Source of the DNA: Streptomyces sp. NBC_00306
GTDB taxonomy: Bacteria > Actinomycetota > Actinomycetes > Streptomycetales > Streptomycetaceae
Assembly (NCBI RefSeq): GCF_036169555.1
Contig: NZ_CP108032.1
Span: forward strand, 8,370,001-8,434,000
Direction of reading: 5' to 3'
DNA: 64,000 nucleotides
Within the stretch, counting starts at the first letter, position 1. Each line of letters begins with the position of its first letter. A program made the translations under genes and the position numbers. Positions 34,231 to 43,881 of this stretch are shown in pieces. A model generated the notes under the pieces. It ran no database searches. It had not been told where the DNA came from and worked only from the letters and a program-made list of their open reading frames with translations.

Positions 34231-34653
34231 ATGTCGTACGACATCGAGAAGACGGATGAGCAATGGCGCGCGGAGTTGAAGCCTGAGGAGTATCGGGTCC
34301 TGCGCCGCGCCCATACCGAGACGCCGTTCACCGGCGAGTACACCGACACGAAGACGGAGGGCGTCTACTCCTGCCGCGCCTGCGGTGCCGAACTCTTCAC
34401 CTCCAAGGAGAAGTTCGACTCCCGATGCGGCTGGCCCTCCTTCTTCGACCCGAAGGACTCCGACGCCGTCGAGTTGGCCGAAGACCGGTCCTACGGCATG
34501 GTGCAGACCGAGGTCCGCTGTGCCCGCTGCGGATCCCACCTCGGGCACGTATTCGAGGGTGAGGGGTTCCCGACGCCGACAGACCAGCGATACTGCATCA
34601 ACAGCATCTCCCTGCGGCTGAAGCCTGACAGTGGCGCACCCGCCGCTGCATGA
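34231..34653 (+). CDS. msrB: Peptide-methionine (R)-S-oxide reductase
   Basis: 140 residues from ATG 34231, with TGAGGA upstream. Zinc-binding pairs CRAC and CARC flank the central fold, and the catalytic cysteine is in RYCINSISL near the C-terminus. CGWPSFFDP and GHVFEGEGFPTPTDQRYC are diagnostic for MsrB. It reduces the R-epimer and complements the adjacent MsrA. Transcribed with msrA. Confidence 0.95.
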   Translation: MSYDIEKTDEQWRAELKPEEYRVLRRAHTETPFTGEYTDTKTEGVYSCRACGAELFTSKEKFDSRCGWPSFFDPKDSDAVELAEDRSYGMVQTEVRCARCGSHLGHVFEGEGFPTPTDQRYCINSISLRLKPDSGAPAAA

Positions 34654-34865
34654 CTGAGGGCCGAAGCGTCAGACCCGGCGAGGCCCTGAACCCGCCGACG
34701 ACCAGGATCGTGTGGCCATTGTCTGGTGACTGGCGCGCCCCACGCGGCGGAGAGACCTCTGGCAGGCGGTTGGCCGGCAAACGCTCGATCGGGCACCACG
34801 TCCGACGGTAGCCAACCCGCGAGTAGACCCGGAAACTGACCGTCAACACAGAGATCACCACTGCT

Positions 34866-35348
34866 AGGGCGTTTCGTTTGGATCATCGGGCGGACCAGAT
34901 GAAGATGCCTGCGACGTGCAGTCCGACCAGGTGGATGGTCGCGGTCTCTTCGTAGCGGGTGGCGATTCCACGCCACTGGTCGGGTCGGTTGATGCAGCGT
35001 TCGACGGTGTTGCGTTGTTTGTAGGTCTCGCGGTCAAAGGGGGGGCATGCCGCCCCGGCTGCCTCGGCGTAGACGGTGACCTCGCTGGTCGGCCGGGGCG
35101 GGAATGACCGTTTTGATGCCGCGCTTGCGCAGGTGGTCGCGGATGGCACGCGAGCCTTGTCGGCCAGGACGATGTCTGGCCTGTTGCGGGGACGTCCAAG
35201 TCGGCGGGGAACACTCTTCGCGATGATCCCGCCATCGGCCGCCCCGCCGGGGTGTCCGGTCCGGCAACAACGGCTCGATCCGCGCCCACTGCGCGCCAGT
35301 CAACGGCACACACGGACCAACGATCCGATGATCCGAACGAAACGCCCT
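34866..35348 (-). mobile_element. Shortened, degenerate IS5-family element
   Basis: The ends at 34866-34888 and 35326-35348 are 23-bp inverted repeats with one mismatch (outer bases AGGGCGTTTCGTT). The whole element is 483 bp, about half of a complete IS5. Inside are only scrambled pieces of transposase on the minus strand. The well-preserved ends with a decayed interior give a MITE-like element that could still be moved by an intact relative. No clear target duplication is seen. Confidence 0.75.
34883..35340 (-). pseudogene. IS5-family transposase remnant
   Basis: Reading down the minus strand one finds CVPLTGAQWARIEPLLPDRTP from the N-terminal part, then after a deletion RAIRDHLRKRGIKTVIPAPADQRGHR, and in another frame FDRETYKQRNTVERCIN, then QWRGIATRYEETATIHLVGL and GIFIWSAR at the end. 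These are fragments of IS5 transposase in the right order but with frame changes and a missing catalytic centre. Not functional. Confidence 0.8.
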
Positions 35349-36030
35349 GGGCGCGCATGCGTCGAAGTGGGCAGTACTCACCCACGGGAGTATCAAGGCT
35401 GCTGATCCCACGAGGCCACCGGCCGAAGGCTGGGTGCGACGCCACATCCGAGGCGTGGTCGAGCTCTGACCCCAGCGGGATCGATCCCAGGCGGCGCTCA
35501 GGTTCTGTGACTCGTGTCCAGGGCGATGAGTATGGAGGGCGCCCAGACCCAGCGGGTCCGAGCAGACTTCTGTCGGAAGACTCTCCCGGGTCTGTTTTCC
35601 GCCGCCGGGATCTGCAGAAGCGAGGGTCCGGGTAGGCACTGGGCGCGCTTGTCGAAGCGGGGACACGGGCCGGAAGCCGCCGCATTGCACGTCCGATCTA
35701 CCTCCTTGCCGCGCTTGTAGACAAACTTGTCTTCGACCGCCGGTGCCGTGGCATCGCAACCGTCTACTTCTGAGCTAGAGCCCCGCCGAGCGGGTCTTCC
35801 GAACGCAAAAAGTCGCGCCCCGGGGCAGCGCCGTTACATTTACCACACTCTAATCGCATGAGATTTACTTGTATGCGAGGCTTTTCCTGCGTAAGTTATT
35901 GAAGGTTGCCTTGGGGCTTACCCCTTGCCAGCCCTGCACCCGGCCATGAAGCGCAGCAGTGCCGGTCGTTGCCCCCTTCACGCCCAGGCCTTTCCTCGCT
36001 CTGGCCCCCCATCAAAATGGGAGCATGTAA
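35349..36030. other. Gene-poor stretch upstream of the second LAL gene
   Basis: On the minus strand about 35498-35790 one frame stays open and reads DATAPAVEDKFVYKRGKEVD with three cysteines, but it has no convincing start and no family I recognise; it may be a broken gene. The part from 35830 to 35905 is AT-rich for this DNA (TACATTTACCACACTCTAATC, then GAGATTTACTTGTATGCG) and probably contains the promoter of the LAL gene at 36031. Nothing else is identifiable. Confidence 0.4.
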
Positions 36031-38811
36031 GTGATCAGTAGTGACTTCGCCAAACGTGGCGCGGCCGACCTCTTGATCGGTCGGGAGTACGACCTCGATC
36101 AAATTCGCGGCCTTCTGAGCACGGGGGCGACCGGCGGCGCTCTGCTGCTCTCTGGTGACCCTGGCGTCGGAAAGACCGCGGTGATGGATGCCGTTGCGCA
36201 GGCGGCTCTGGAGGAAGGCGCCCAGGTTCTCCGCGTGGCCGGGGTGGAGTTCGAATCGAGCTGCAGCTACTCGGGGCTCAACCAGGTCCTCTTCCCCTTC
36301 CAGGAGACAGTCGAAGAACTTGAGGCGCCCTTCCGTGACGCCTTGCGCGTCGCGCTCGGTTTCCAGAGCGGCTCAGCGCCGGAGCGGCTGATGGTCTCCA
36401 ACGCCGTGCTGGTCCTGCTGCGGAAGATCGCAGCAGGAAACCCGCTCCTTTTGGTCGTCGACGACCTCCCTTGGATCGATCGGGCGAGTGCGGCCGTGCT
36501 GGGCTTCGTGGCCCGGCGGTCGGCCAGCATTCGTGTCAGCTTCCTCGCCGCCTGTCGCACCGGTACACAGAGCCTGCACGACTGCGGCACCCTGCCGGAG
36601 TACTGGTTGCGGCCGCTGAACGCCCAGGCAGCAACACGCTTGGTCGATGAGACGTACCCGAATCTCGTGCCGAGCGCCCGCCAGCGCCTGCTGTCCGCGG
36701 CGTGCGGAAACCCGCTCGCTCTGCTCGAGCTGCCGTCCGCGCTGCCCGCAGGACGGGATACGCCTCTCGACGCTGCCTCGTCCGCAGTGCCGCTCAGCCA
36801 GCGCCTGGAGGCGGTCTTCGGTTCACGGATCACCGATCTCCCCGCGCCGTCGCAGCGTCTCGTCCTGCTCGCCGCATTGGAAGGCGTCGGCGATCTTGGA
36901 GTCTTGCAGGCAGCGTCACGGCAGGCAGACGAGGGGTACGACCTGGACGACCTCGCGCCTGCCGAGCGGGACCACCTCGTCCACATCGATGAACAGGCAC
37001 GCCGGCTGCGCTTTCGCCACCCGCTCATCCGCTCAACGGTGATTGCGAACTCCACCAGCAGCGAACGACGTGCGGTGCACTCCGTGCTGGCGCAAGTCCT
37101 GGTGGACCAGCCCGAGCGCCAAGCCTGGCACCTGGGTGAGGCAACGCTGGAACCCGACGAGCACGTCGCCACCCTCCTCGAGAAGGCTGCCCACATCACC
37201 CTGCGTCGCGGCGACGCCGTTGGCGGCATGCGCACGCTCATCCGTTCTGCAGACCTGACACCGCGCGCCACCGACCGCAGCCGCCGGCTCGCGGAAGCCG
37301 CCTACGTAGGCGCCGAGTCCACCGGCTCACTCACCAGCGCCCAGAAACTCATAGACGACGCCAGGAACACAGCTGAGGCCTCGCAGGGCTCCCTGCATGC
37401 TGCAGCAGCCACCGCTGTCCTCATCCTGAACGGCGACGGAGACGTCGACACGGCCCACCGTCTACTGGTCGGCGCTATTGACACCGGGACCCACGCATAC
37501 GACGCCAACAACAAGACCCTCGTCGACGCCCTCCACACCCTTGCACTGGTCTGCTTCTTCGGCGCCCGCACAGCTTTGTGGGAGCCCTACTACCAAGCCC
37601 TGGGCAAGCTGACACCACGGGCGCCGCTCATGCTGTCCGCTTTGGGCAAGACGTTCTCCGACCCTGCGCGCACCGGCGCCGCAGCTTCCAGGGAGCTCGA
37701 CGAGCTCGTCGCGGAACTGACTGACGTGACCGACCCCGTTCACATCACCCGGACCGGCACAGCAGCCCTCTACCTCGACCGCCTAGGAGACATCCGCGAA
37801 GCGGCATGGCGCGTCGTTCGCATGGGACGCGATGGCGGCCCAGCCCGCCGGTACCTGTCCGGACTGATCCACCTCTGCCTGGACGACTACCTCACCGGAA
37901 ACTGGGACGAGGCTGCGCAACTTGCTGATGAGGGCCTCGAGCTCTGCGAAACACACGGCTATCGCGCCTTCGCCTGGTACTTCCAGTACGTCCAGGCCAT
38001 CCTCAAGGCCGCACGTGGGCAAGACACCGAAGCCGAAGCAACGGCCGAGCAGATCATTCGCTGGGCCATGCCCCGAGGAGCGAACTGCGCCGCCCACTAT
38101 GGACATCACGCTGCCGCCGTGGCACGGCTGGGACGCGGTGACTTCGCCGGCGCCTACGACCGCGCGAACACCATCAGCCCGGCCGGGAGCCTCGCCTCAC
38201 ACGTCCCACACGCCCTGTGGGTGACGTTCGATTTGGTGGAAGCTGCCGTCCGCACCAACAGGCGCGAAGAAGCGGCCCGACACGTCCACGCGATGCGGGA
38301 GGCCAACGTGGCCGACGTTTCCTCACGGCACGCCCTGCTGACAGATGCCTGCGATGCCATGGCCACCACAGATGACGAAGCGGCCCTGAACCTGTTCACA
38401 CATGCCCTGGCCATCCCAGGCGCGGATCGCTGGCCGTTCGACTTCGCGCGTGTCCAGTTGGCATACGGCGAGCGGCTCAGGCGCGCACGGGCGACCACAG
38501 AATCCAGAGGGCCGCTCAGCGCCGCGCTGTCCACCTTCGAATACCTGAAGGCTCGGCCCTGGGCAGAACGCGCCGAAGCGGAACTGCGGGCCGCCGGTGC
38601 GAGCAAACCGCGCCAGGGAACACCGAAGGCGCATACCCTCACCCCCCAAGAGCTGGAGATCGCGCGGTTGGCAGCCACCGGCCTGACCAACAAACAGATC
38701 GGGGAGCGTCTCTTCCTTTCACACAGGACCATTGGCGCCCACCTCTACCAGATCTATCCGAAACTGGGCATCACTTCTCGTTCCATGCTGCGCGACGCTT
38801 TGGAACCCTGA
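36031..38811 (+). CDS. LAL-type LuxR transcriptional regulator (second copy)
   Basis: 926 residues from GTG 36031 (GGGAG 7 bases upstream). Walker A is GDPGVGKT (42-49) and Walker B LLLVVDDLPWID. The C-terminal HTH reads LTPQELEIARLAATGLTNKQ, then IGERLFLSHRTIGAHLYQIY and KLGITSRSMLRD. It has the same architecture as the regulator at 29192-31960 but is clearly diverged from it. It faces SsgA-like and other small genes downstream. The target is unknown. Confidence 0.92.
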   Translation: MISSDFAKRGAADLLIGREYDLDQIRGLLSTGATGGALLLSGDPGVGKTAVMDAVAQAALEEGAQVLRVAGVEFESSCSYSGLNQVLFPFQETVEELEAPFRDALRVALGFQSGSAPERLMVSNAVLVLLRKIAAGNPLLLVVDDLPWIDRASAAVLGFVARRSASIRVSFLAACRTGTQSLHDCGTLPEYWLRPLNAQAATRLVDETYPNLVPSARQRLLSAACGNPLALLELPSALPAGRDTPLDAASSAVPLSQRLEAVFGSRITDLPAPSQRLVLLAALEGVGDLGVLQAASRQADEGYDLDDLAPAERDHLVHIDEQARRLRFRHPLIRSTVIANSTSSERRAVHSVLAQVLVDQPERQAWHLGEATLEPDEHVATLLEKAAHITLRRGDAVGGMRTLIRSADLTPRATDRSRRLAEAAYVGAESTGSLTSAQKLIDDARNTAEASQGSLHAAAATAVLILNGDGDVDTAHRLLVGAIDTGTHAYDANNKTLVDALHTLALVCFFGARTALWEPYYQALGKLTPRAPLMLSALGKTFSDPARTGAAASRELDELVAELTDVTDPVHITRTGTAALYLDRLGDIREAAWRVVRMGRDGGPARRYLSGLIHLCLDDYLTGNWDEAAQLADEGLELCETHGYRAFAWYFQYVQAILKAARGQDTEAEATAEQIIRWAMPRGANCAAHYGHHAAAVARLGRGDFAGAYDRANTISPAGSLASHVPHALWVTFDLVEAAVRTNRREEAARHVHAMREANVADVSSRHALLTDACDAMATTDDEAALNLFTHALAIPGADRWPFDFARVQLAYGERLRRARATTESRGPLSAALSTFEYLKARPWAERAEAELRAAGASKPRQGTPKAHTLTPQELEIARLAATGLTNKQIGERLFLSHRTIGAHLYQIYPKLGITSRSMLRDALEP

Positions 38812-39197
38812 GCTCTGTCGTGCCGGCCAACTGGCGCCCAGGCCGCCGCCACCACGCCCGGCGCGACGGCAGCTGCCGCGCGTGGCCAACACGTCGGCTC
38901 AGTGAACTATCAACATCTAGAGCGTAAGCACGAGGCCGCTGAGCACTTCGCCATCGCCAGCCCGGTTGTCGGGCCCCGGATCAAAAAGCTGCTCCGCCCG
39001 CCGATCCGACGGGTGCTGCACGTGCAGCCACCGTGCTCGGGTCCCTCGCCGTCGCTCCGGAGACTCGTAGGCACCGGTCCCCTCGCTGCCGTACAGCCGC
39101 AGGGCAGGATGCAGCCCAGTCAGCTGACAGATGACTGAGACCGACCCGACAGCCCAGCATGGAGCGGCCTACGACATTTCGAACGAAGGGAACTGCG
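38812..39197. other. Intergenic stretch, nothing identified
   Basis: About 385 bp between the LAL regulator and the SsgA-like gene. No frame shows recognisable motifs. A ribosome site GAAGGGA at 39184-39190 belongs to the following gene. No hairpin stands out. Confidence 0.5.
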
Positions 39198-39650
39198 ATG
39201 TCCACGCAACAACCGAGCTGGTGTGACCACAGACAACCTCCGTGCAGCATGCGCTCGCTGAGCTTGACCATTCACACGATCCCTGAGCCGAAAATCCGTG
39301 TGCCGCTGAAGGCGGAATTTCACTACGCGGTGGCCGATCCGCTCACGGTGCTGGTGGAACTGCGTGCGTCACCGTCGGATGTCGTCAGCTGGGTCATCTC
39401 ACGAGACCTGCTCTTCGACGGCACCACTGAGCCCAGCGGGCTGGGAGATGTCCGGCTGTGGCCGTCGGGGTCTGGGACGCGGCGGGTGATGTACATGAAG
39501 CTGGAAGCGCACGGCACGTCCTGCCTGCTCGAGATGGATCCGGAACCGCTGGAGAAATGGCTCCTGGAGACCTTCGCTCTCGTTCACCCCGGCACGGAAC
39601 TGTGCGACGTGGATTGGCACGCTGTCACGGCCGGCCTCATGAGCGACTGA
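39198..39650 (+). CDS. SsgA-family (SALP) sporulation/cell division regulator
   Basis: 150 residues from ATG 39198. Conserved SALP features are visible: LKAEFHYAVADPLTVLVELR, VVSWVISRDLLFDG, GLGDVRLWPSG and a C-terminal WLLETFALVHPGTEL. SsgA-like proteins occur only in morphologically complex actinobacteria and recruit or guide the division or wall machinery during sporulation. The N-terminal 20 residues with CDH and PPC are an extra tail. This supports a Streptomyces origin. Confidence 0.85.
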   Translation: MSTQQPSWCDHRQPPCSMRSLSLTIHTIPEPKIRVPLKAEFHYAVADPLTVLVELRASPSDVVSWVISRDLLFDGTTEPSGLGDVRLWPSGSGTRRVMYMKLEAHGTSCLLEMDPEPLEKWLLETFALVHPGTELCDVDWHAVTAGLMSD

Positions 39651-39989
39651 ACCTCGCAGAGAGCCGGCCTGGAGCGAGTTCGCCGCCGGTTCCTCTGCAT
39701 TGCGCCTCGCCCACGACGCCGTTGTGCAGGTGGCCACCAAATGTCCTGGGAGAGGGACGCTGGCCACTGGGGCGGCAGTCATCGTGGTTGTCCCCGGGCC
39801 CGTGCAAGCGGAGGGGTGCAGCGCCCGCGTGTCCGCACACCCCCTCCTGCAAACTGCCGTCGCGGATGCTGCGATAGGTCTACAGACGTCGTGCGGGAAG
39901 CAGAGTTCTGCCCTGCGGCAGAGCAGAGCATCGGCGATGATCCGCTCGTTGATGCGGGTGGCGCGGGACGGAGCCCGAAACTGGGACTG
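39651..39989. other. Intergenic stretch, nothing identified
   Basis: About 340 bp between the convergent SsgA-like and GPP34-like genes. Both strands have short open frames without motifs. No clear terminator hairpin was found. Confidence 0.5.
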
Positions 39990-40601
39990 TCAATCGCCGT
40001 ACCTGGCCCACACTTCATACAACTTTGCCTGCGTGATGATCCTTTCGGTTCTCTCCGCTTCCAGTTCAACATGCGCCCCTTGGACTGCCGACAAGATCGT
40101 CGCTACCGGGCCACGCACTTCACGGGGCGAACCCTGTTGCCCCTCTCGGCGGATCCCGATGAAGCCGGCCAGAGTCGCAAGGACTGGCTCTGAGGCACTC
40201 CACCGCTCCACCGCCTCACGTCGAGCGGGCGAGTCCACGAGTACGAGCTCACGCCTCCTGAAGGGGTGCTTCCGAGGACGTTGGCGGATGGCCAGTCCGT
40301 CCGCTTCGAGGGCTGCCGTGTAAGCCGCTGCCAACGTGTCCTCCCTGCTCGACAGCCAGTCACTCACCAACTGATAGGGCCTCGTCAGTTCCAGTGAGGT
40401 GGCAGCCTCCCACAAGAAGCGATCAGGCGGCACCGGCTGCCAACCCGGCACGACGTGCCTTTTGTCCAGGCCAATCGCCCCAGCCTCGAGTAGGTCCACC
40501 AGCTGGGCACCGGCCAGCGAAAGCGACAGATCAGCTGGATGTACGGGGTGTCCGGGCGCTACCTCTATGGTGATCATCAAGAGGTTCTTCGGTGTAGTCA
40601 T
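39990..40601 (-). CDS. GPP34 (Golgi phosphoprotein 3)-like protein
   Basis: 203 residues from ATG 40601. The start TTPKNLLMITIEVAPG, then HPADLSLSLAGAQLVDLLEAG and AIGLDKRHVVPGWQP, match the opening of actinobacterial GPP34-family proteins. The rest is helical, with RRRELVLVDSPARREAVERW. In eukaryotes the fold binds PI4P. The bacterial role is not established; many occur near specialised metabolism genes and may bind lipids or membranes. No signal peptide. Stands alone. Confidence 0.75.
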   Translation of the reverse strand: MTTPKNLLMITIEVAPGHPVHPADLSLSLAGAQLVDLLEAGAIGLDKRHVVPGWQPVPPDRFLWEAATSLELTRPYQLVSDWLSSREDTLAAAYTAALEADGLAIRQRPRKHPFRRRELVLVDSPARREAVERWSASEPVLATLAGFIGIRREGQQGSPREVRGPVATILSAVQGAHVELEAERTERIITQAKLYEVWARYGD

Positions 40602-40826
40602 GAAGGCGTCATCTCAAGATTGCTTGCGTTCGCGTCAGATTTGTCGCGCGTCGACGAGTCGGTGTACACCGCGAGCTGCTCTGCGTGTGTCACGCAAGAG
40701 CCTGACGAGGTGTGGTCTGACCAAAGGAGCAGGAGCCGGGTTTGCAGCCTCGTTCTGTAGTCGCCGGCGACATCTGCGCGCCTGCAGCATGCAGTAGGCA
40801 TCGCGATGGATTCGGGACCGGGAAGG

Positions 40827-41804
40827 TCAGGGCCTGGTGCCGAATGACTGCCTCAGCGTGCTGACGATCTGAGTGACAGCGCCGCGGGCCGCCGTGGTCG
40901 ACGACAGCGCATTCAGCACCGCGAAGTCGTGTATGGCCCCGCGATACCTGGTTGCGGCGACCTCGACGCCGGCAGCACGCAGCTTCGCTGCGTAGGCCTC
41001 CCCTTCGTCCCGCATGACGTCAGCCTCTGCCGTGATGACGAGAGCTGGCGGCAGTCCACGCAGTTGCTGTTCAGAGGCTTTCAGCGGGCTGGCGGTGGGC
41101 TCCGCACGCTGCGTTTCATCGGTTGTGTACTGAGCCCAGAACCACTGGGCAGTATCACGGGGCAGCGAGTAGCCCTGGGCGAACTGCCGGTAGGAATGGG
41201 TGTCAAAAGCGGCGTTCATGACGGGGTAGAGTAGTACCTGAAACGTGAACGAGACGTTCTTGCGTTGTTGGGCCAGCAGCGTGAGGGCGGCACTCATATT
41301 GCCGCCCACCGAGTCACCGGCGACAGCCAGTCGTGTGCCGTCGATTCCGTGTTCAGCTCCCTGCGTCGCTATCCACCGGGCCACGGCGTAGCATTCCTCC
41401 AGCGCTGTGGGGTAACGCGCTTCCGGTGACAACGTGTACTCGGGGAAGACCACTGTGGCTTGCGTACCTACTACCAGTTCTCGCACCAGCCGATCATGTG
41501 TTCGCGCACTGCCAAGAACCCACCCGCCTCCGTGGATGTACAAGACTGCGGGCAAACGGCCGCTCGCTCCCTTGGGTCGTAGGATGCGCACTGCGACACT
41601 GCCCTTCGGTCCACCAGAGACCGCCACCCATTTCTCGTCGACCTCAGGCATTTCGTGATCTCCGGACTGCTCCTCCTCAAGGGCCTTACGGCCCTGCGCT
41701 GGCCCCAGATCAACGAGGAACGGTGGAGAAGCCGTCGCCTCGGCAAACGCCCGGGCCGCAGGCTCGAGAACCGGTTCTGGCGGAGCAGTCACATCGTTGG
41801 ACAT
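40827..41804 (-). CDS. Alpha/beta hydrolase of the hormone-sensitive lipase family
   Basis: 325 residues from ATG 41804, with AAGGAG 8 bases upstream. HGGGW (91-95) is the HSL oxyanion motif. Ser165 in GDSVGG is the nucleophile, the acid Asp is in ITAEADVMRDEG, and the His is in GAIHDFAVL. This set defines HSL-type esterases and deacetylases acting on short-chain esters. The substrate is unknown. 40602-40826 before it holds no gene. Confidence 0.9.
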   Translation of the reverse strand: MSNDVTAPPEPVLEPAARAFAEATASPPFLVDLGPAQGRKALEEEQSGDHEMPEVDEKWVAVSGGPKGSVAVRILRPKGASGRLPAVLYIHGGGWVLGSARTHDRLVRELVVGTQATVVFPEYTLSPEARYPTALEECYAVARWIATQGAEHGIDGTRLAVAGDSVGGNMSAALTLLAQQRKNVSFTFQVLLYPVMNAAFDTHSYRQFAQGYSLPRDTAQWFWAQYTTDETQRAEPTASPLKASEQQLRGLPPALVITAEADVMRDEGEAYAAKLRAAGVEVAATRYRGAIHDFAVLNALSSTTAARGAVTQIVSTLRQSFGTRP

Positions 41805-42662
41805 TGCACGCTCCTTGACGGGCGAGGGGCCGTGCCGAAGCACGGAAGTTCCATGGCATGCAGGTCGCACCTGGTCATGGCGAGGGATGTCGACCTTTGG
41901 GTCGCAACTACTTGTGATGCAACTCCAGTTTGTACTTCCGCGCATCGGTCATGTGACTGTGGGCTTGCGGCGCATGTAGTCCGATGAATGGCAGTGGCCT
42001 AAACCTGCGCTCCTCGTTGATTGATTCGAACTGCGCGTGCGGTGCTGAAGTGCTGCCGGGGATCGCATAAAGTTCGAACCATCCAGGGCCGATCCGCCTG
42101 GGATGCGCCAGTCAGCCGCCCTCCACCACCGGGGCAAGCGTGCGCGCACAGTGCATTGTGCGTAGGCTGCGTGGCCTGCGTGCGGGAGGCGCGGCCTATT
42201 GCGGGCGTCTCGTTGACGAACAGTGCGAAACAAAGGCCTCGCTCGAAGGGCCGTACCCCGACATGGCGACTGTACCGGCCCACCACGACACAAGAGTGGG
42301 ATCGGGCCATTCATCGCAACTTCGCCTGAATCGGTCCGGGCAATAGCTATCGAACTCGCCTTGCGCGCAGAGCGGGTAACCATCACATGCCCTCTGGCGT
42401 GTCTTCACCTCGACTTCGATCCTCGTCCCTGCATAATCCCTGACCTTGCCGGGCTTCCCTGGGCTCTGAACTGGGGTGCACGCCCCCGAGCGGCTTTGGC
42501 CCACCCGGGTCGTCCCATGCATCTCGTTCGCGAGTCGTCGATCGGCAGGGGGGATCGGGCGTCGGCGTCCTCTCTGACGGCATATATGGCTGTCACTTGG
42601 AATGGCGTCTTTGATCATGGGCCGGCGCGGTGGTGCGTCCGACACGGTGATGGGACGCCTAA
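41805..42662. other. Gene-free stretch before an IS5 element
   Basis: About 860 bp with no frame that shows a family motif on either strand. Open frames present are arginine/proline-rich, as expected from random GC-rich DNA. The promoter of the minus-strand hydrolase should lie near 41810-41960. The TAA at 42660-42662 is one half of the target duplication of the following IS. Confidence 0.5.
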
Positions 42663-43519
42663 GAAGCCATCTCATTTGGGTGACTCGGTAGTCTGTGAGT
42701 CATGGTGGGGATCGTTGAGCGGTTGGTGCCGGACGAGTTGTGGGAGTTGTTCCAGCGGGTGGTACCGGAGGCGCCGTCGCGGCCGCAGGGCGGTGGTCGG
42801 CGTCGGCACGGCGACCGGGAAGTGCTGGCGGCGATCGTCTTCGTGGCGACATCGGGTTGCACCTGGCAGCAGCTGCCTTCGGCGTCGTTCGGCCCGTCCG
42901 GAGCGACCGCCCACCGGCGGTTTGCGGAGTGGTCCAAGGCCAGGGTGTGGGCCAAACTCCACCGCCTGGTCCTCGACGAACTCGGTGCCCGCGGCGAGCT
43001 GGACTGGTCGAGGTGCGCGATCGACTCGGTGAACATGCGGGCCCTGAAAAGGGGGACCTGACAGGTCCGAATCCTGTCGACCGGGGCAAGTACGGCTCGA
43101 AGATCCACCTGATCACGGAACGATCGGGTCTGCCCATATCCGTCGGCATTTCCGGGGCCAATCTGCACGACAGCCAGGCCCTGATCCCGCTCGTGAAGGG
43201 CATCCCGCCCATCCGCTCGCGCCGCGGCCGGCGACGGCGCAAGCCCGCCAAACTCCACGCCGACAAGGGCTACGACTACGCCCACCTGCGGAAATGGTTA
43301 CGCACGCGCGGCATCACCCACCGCATCGCCCGCAAGGGAGTCGAGTCCTCACAACGGCTGGGCCGCCATCGCTGGACCGTGGAACGCACCATGGCCTGGC
43401 TCGCCGGCTGCCGCCGCCTCCACCGACGCTACGAACGCAAAGCCGACCACTTCCTCGCCTTCACCAGCATCGCCTGCACCCTCATCTGCTACCGCAGACT
43501 CGCCAAATGAGATGGCGTC
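42663..43519 (+). mobile_element. IS5-family (IS427-like) insertion sequence
   Basis: The ends GA(A/C)GCCATCTCATTTGG form inverted repeats at 42663 and 43519, and the element is flanked by TAA on both sides (42660-42662 and 43520-43522), the TNA target typical of the IS427 group of IS5. It has 857 bp and holds one transposase gene interrupted by a -1 frame change. Clean ends and target repeat suggest a recent insertion. Confidence 0.88.
42702..43510 (+). pseudogene. IS5-family transposase with a frameshift in an A/G run
   Basis: The first frame, from ATG 42702 (MVGIVERLVPDELWELFQ), ends after ALKRGT at 43061. The second frame continues at once with GDLTGPNPVDRGKYGSKIHL, then AKLHADKGYDY, RIARKGVESSQRLGRHRWTV and ERTMAWLAGCRRLHRRY. 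Catalytic Asp residues are in CAIDSVN and HADKGYD, and Glu in VERTMAW. The break is at CTGAAAAGGGGG. Relatives that I recall read LKKGDL without interruption, so one A has probably been lost. Programmed -1 shifting is the alternative. Confidence 0.8.
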
Positions 43520-43522
43520 TAA

Positions 43523-43834
43523 GGCTGTCCTTGATATGACGGAGTTCCTGCCCGACAACAGCGCGCCCCACGTGTGCGGTGCGTTGCTTGCATCCGCACG
43601 CCGCCGCGCAGGTCGCAAGCCGCCTTTGGGCATCCCGCCCGTGGCAGCCACGACGGCTCGGAATGCAGCCCGGTAGTCGTCCGCGGACGACAAATACGCC
43701 GACCGTGCCACCCGGAGCAGCCGGATCTCATCGAAGCGGGCAGTCGGTGAGCCTGACTCGGGAGCCTGACGGAACACTGGCCCGGTAGGTGTCCACACGA
43801 CGCGGAGCGGCCGAGCAACTGCGTACTCAGTCAC
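43523..43834 (-). pseudogene. Possible gene start truncated by the IS5 insertion
   Basis: A minus-strand frame from GTG 43834 reads FDEIRLLRVARSAYLSSADD, then YRAAFRAVVAATGGMPKGGL, and runs into the IS5 element at 43519. It looks more protein-like than neighbouring random frames but no family is recognised. The remainder, if any, should lie on the far side of the IS near 42660, where I do not find a matching continuation. Confidence 0.25.
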
Positions 43835-43881
43835 TCGGCCGCTCCGTCGGACACACGCCCCCGTATTCAGTGGTGCAGGTT

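Noticed and set aside
42702..43510. Programmed -1 frameshift as the firm explanation of the split IS5 transposase
   Set aside because: Related elements, as I recall them, read through without a break, so loss of one A in the A-run is simpler; kept only as an alternative.
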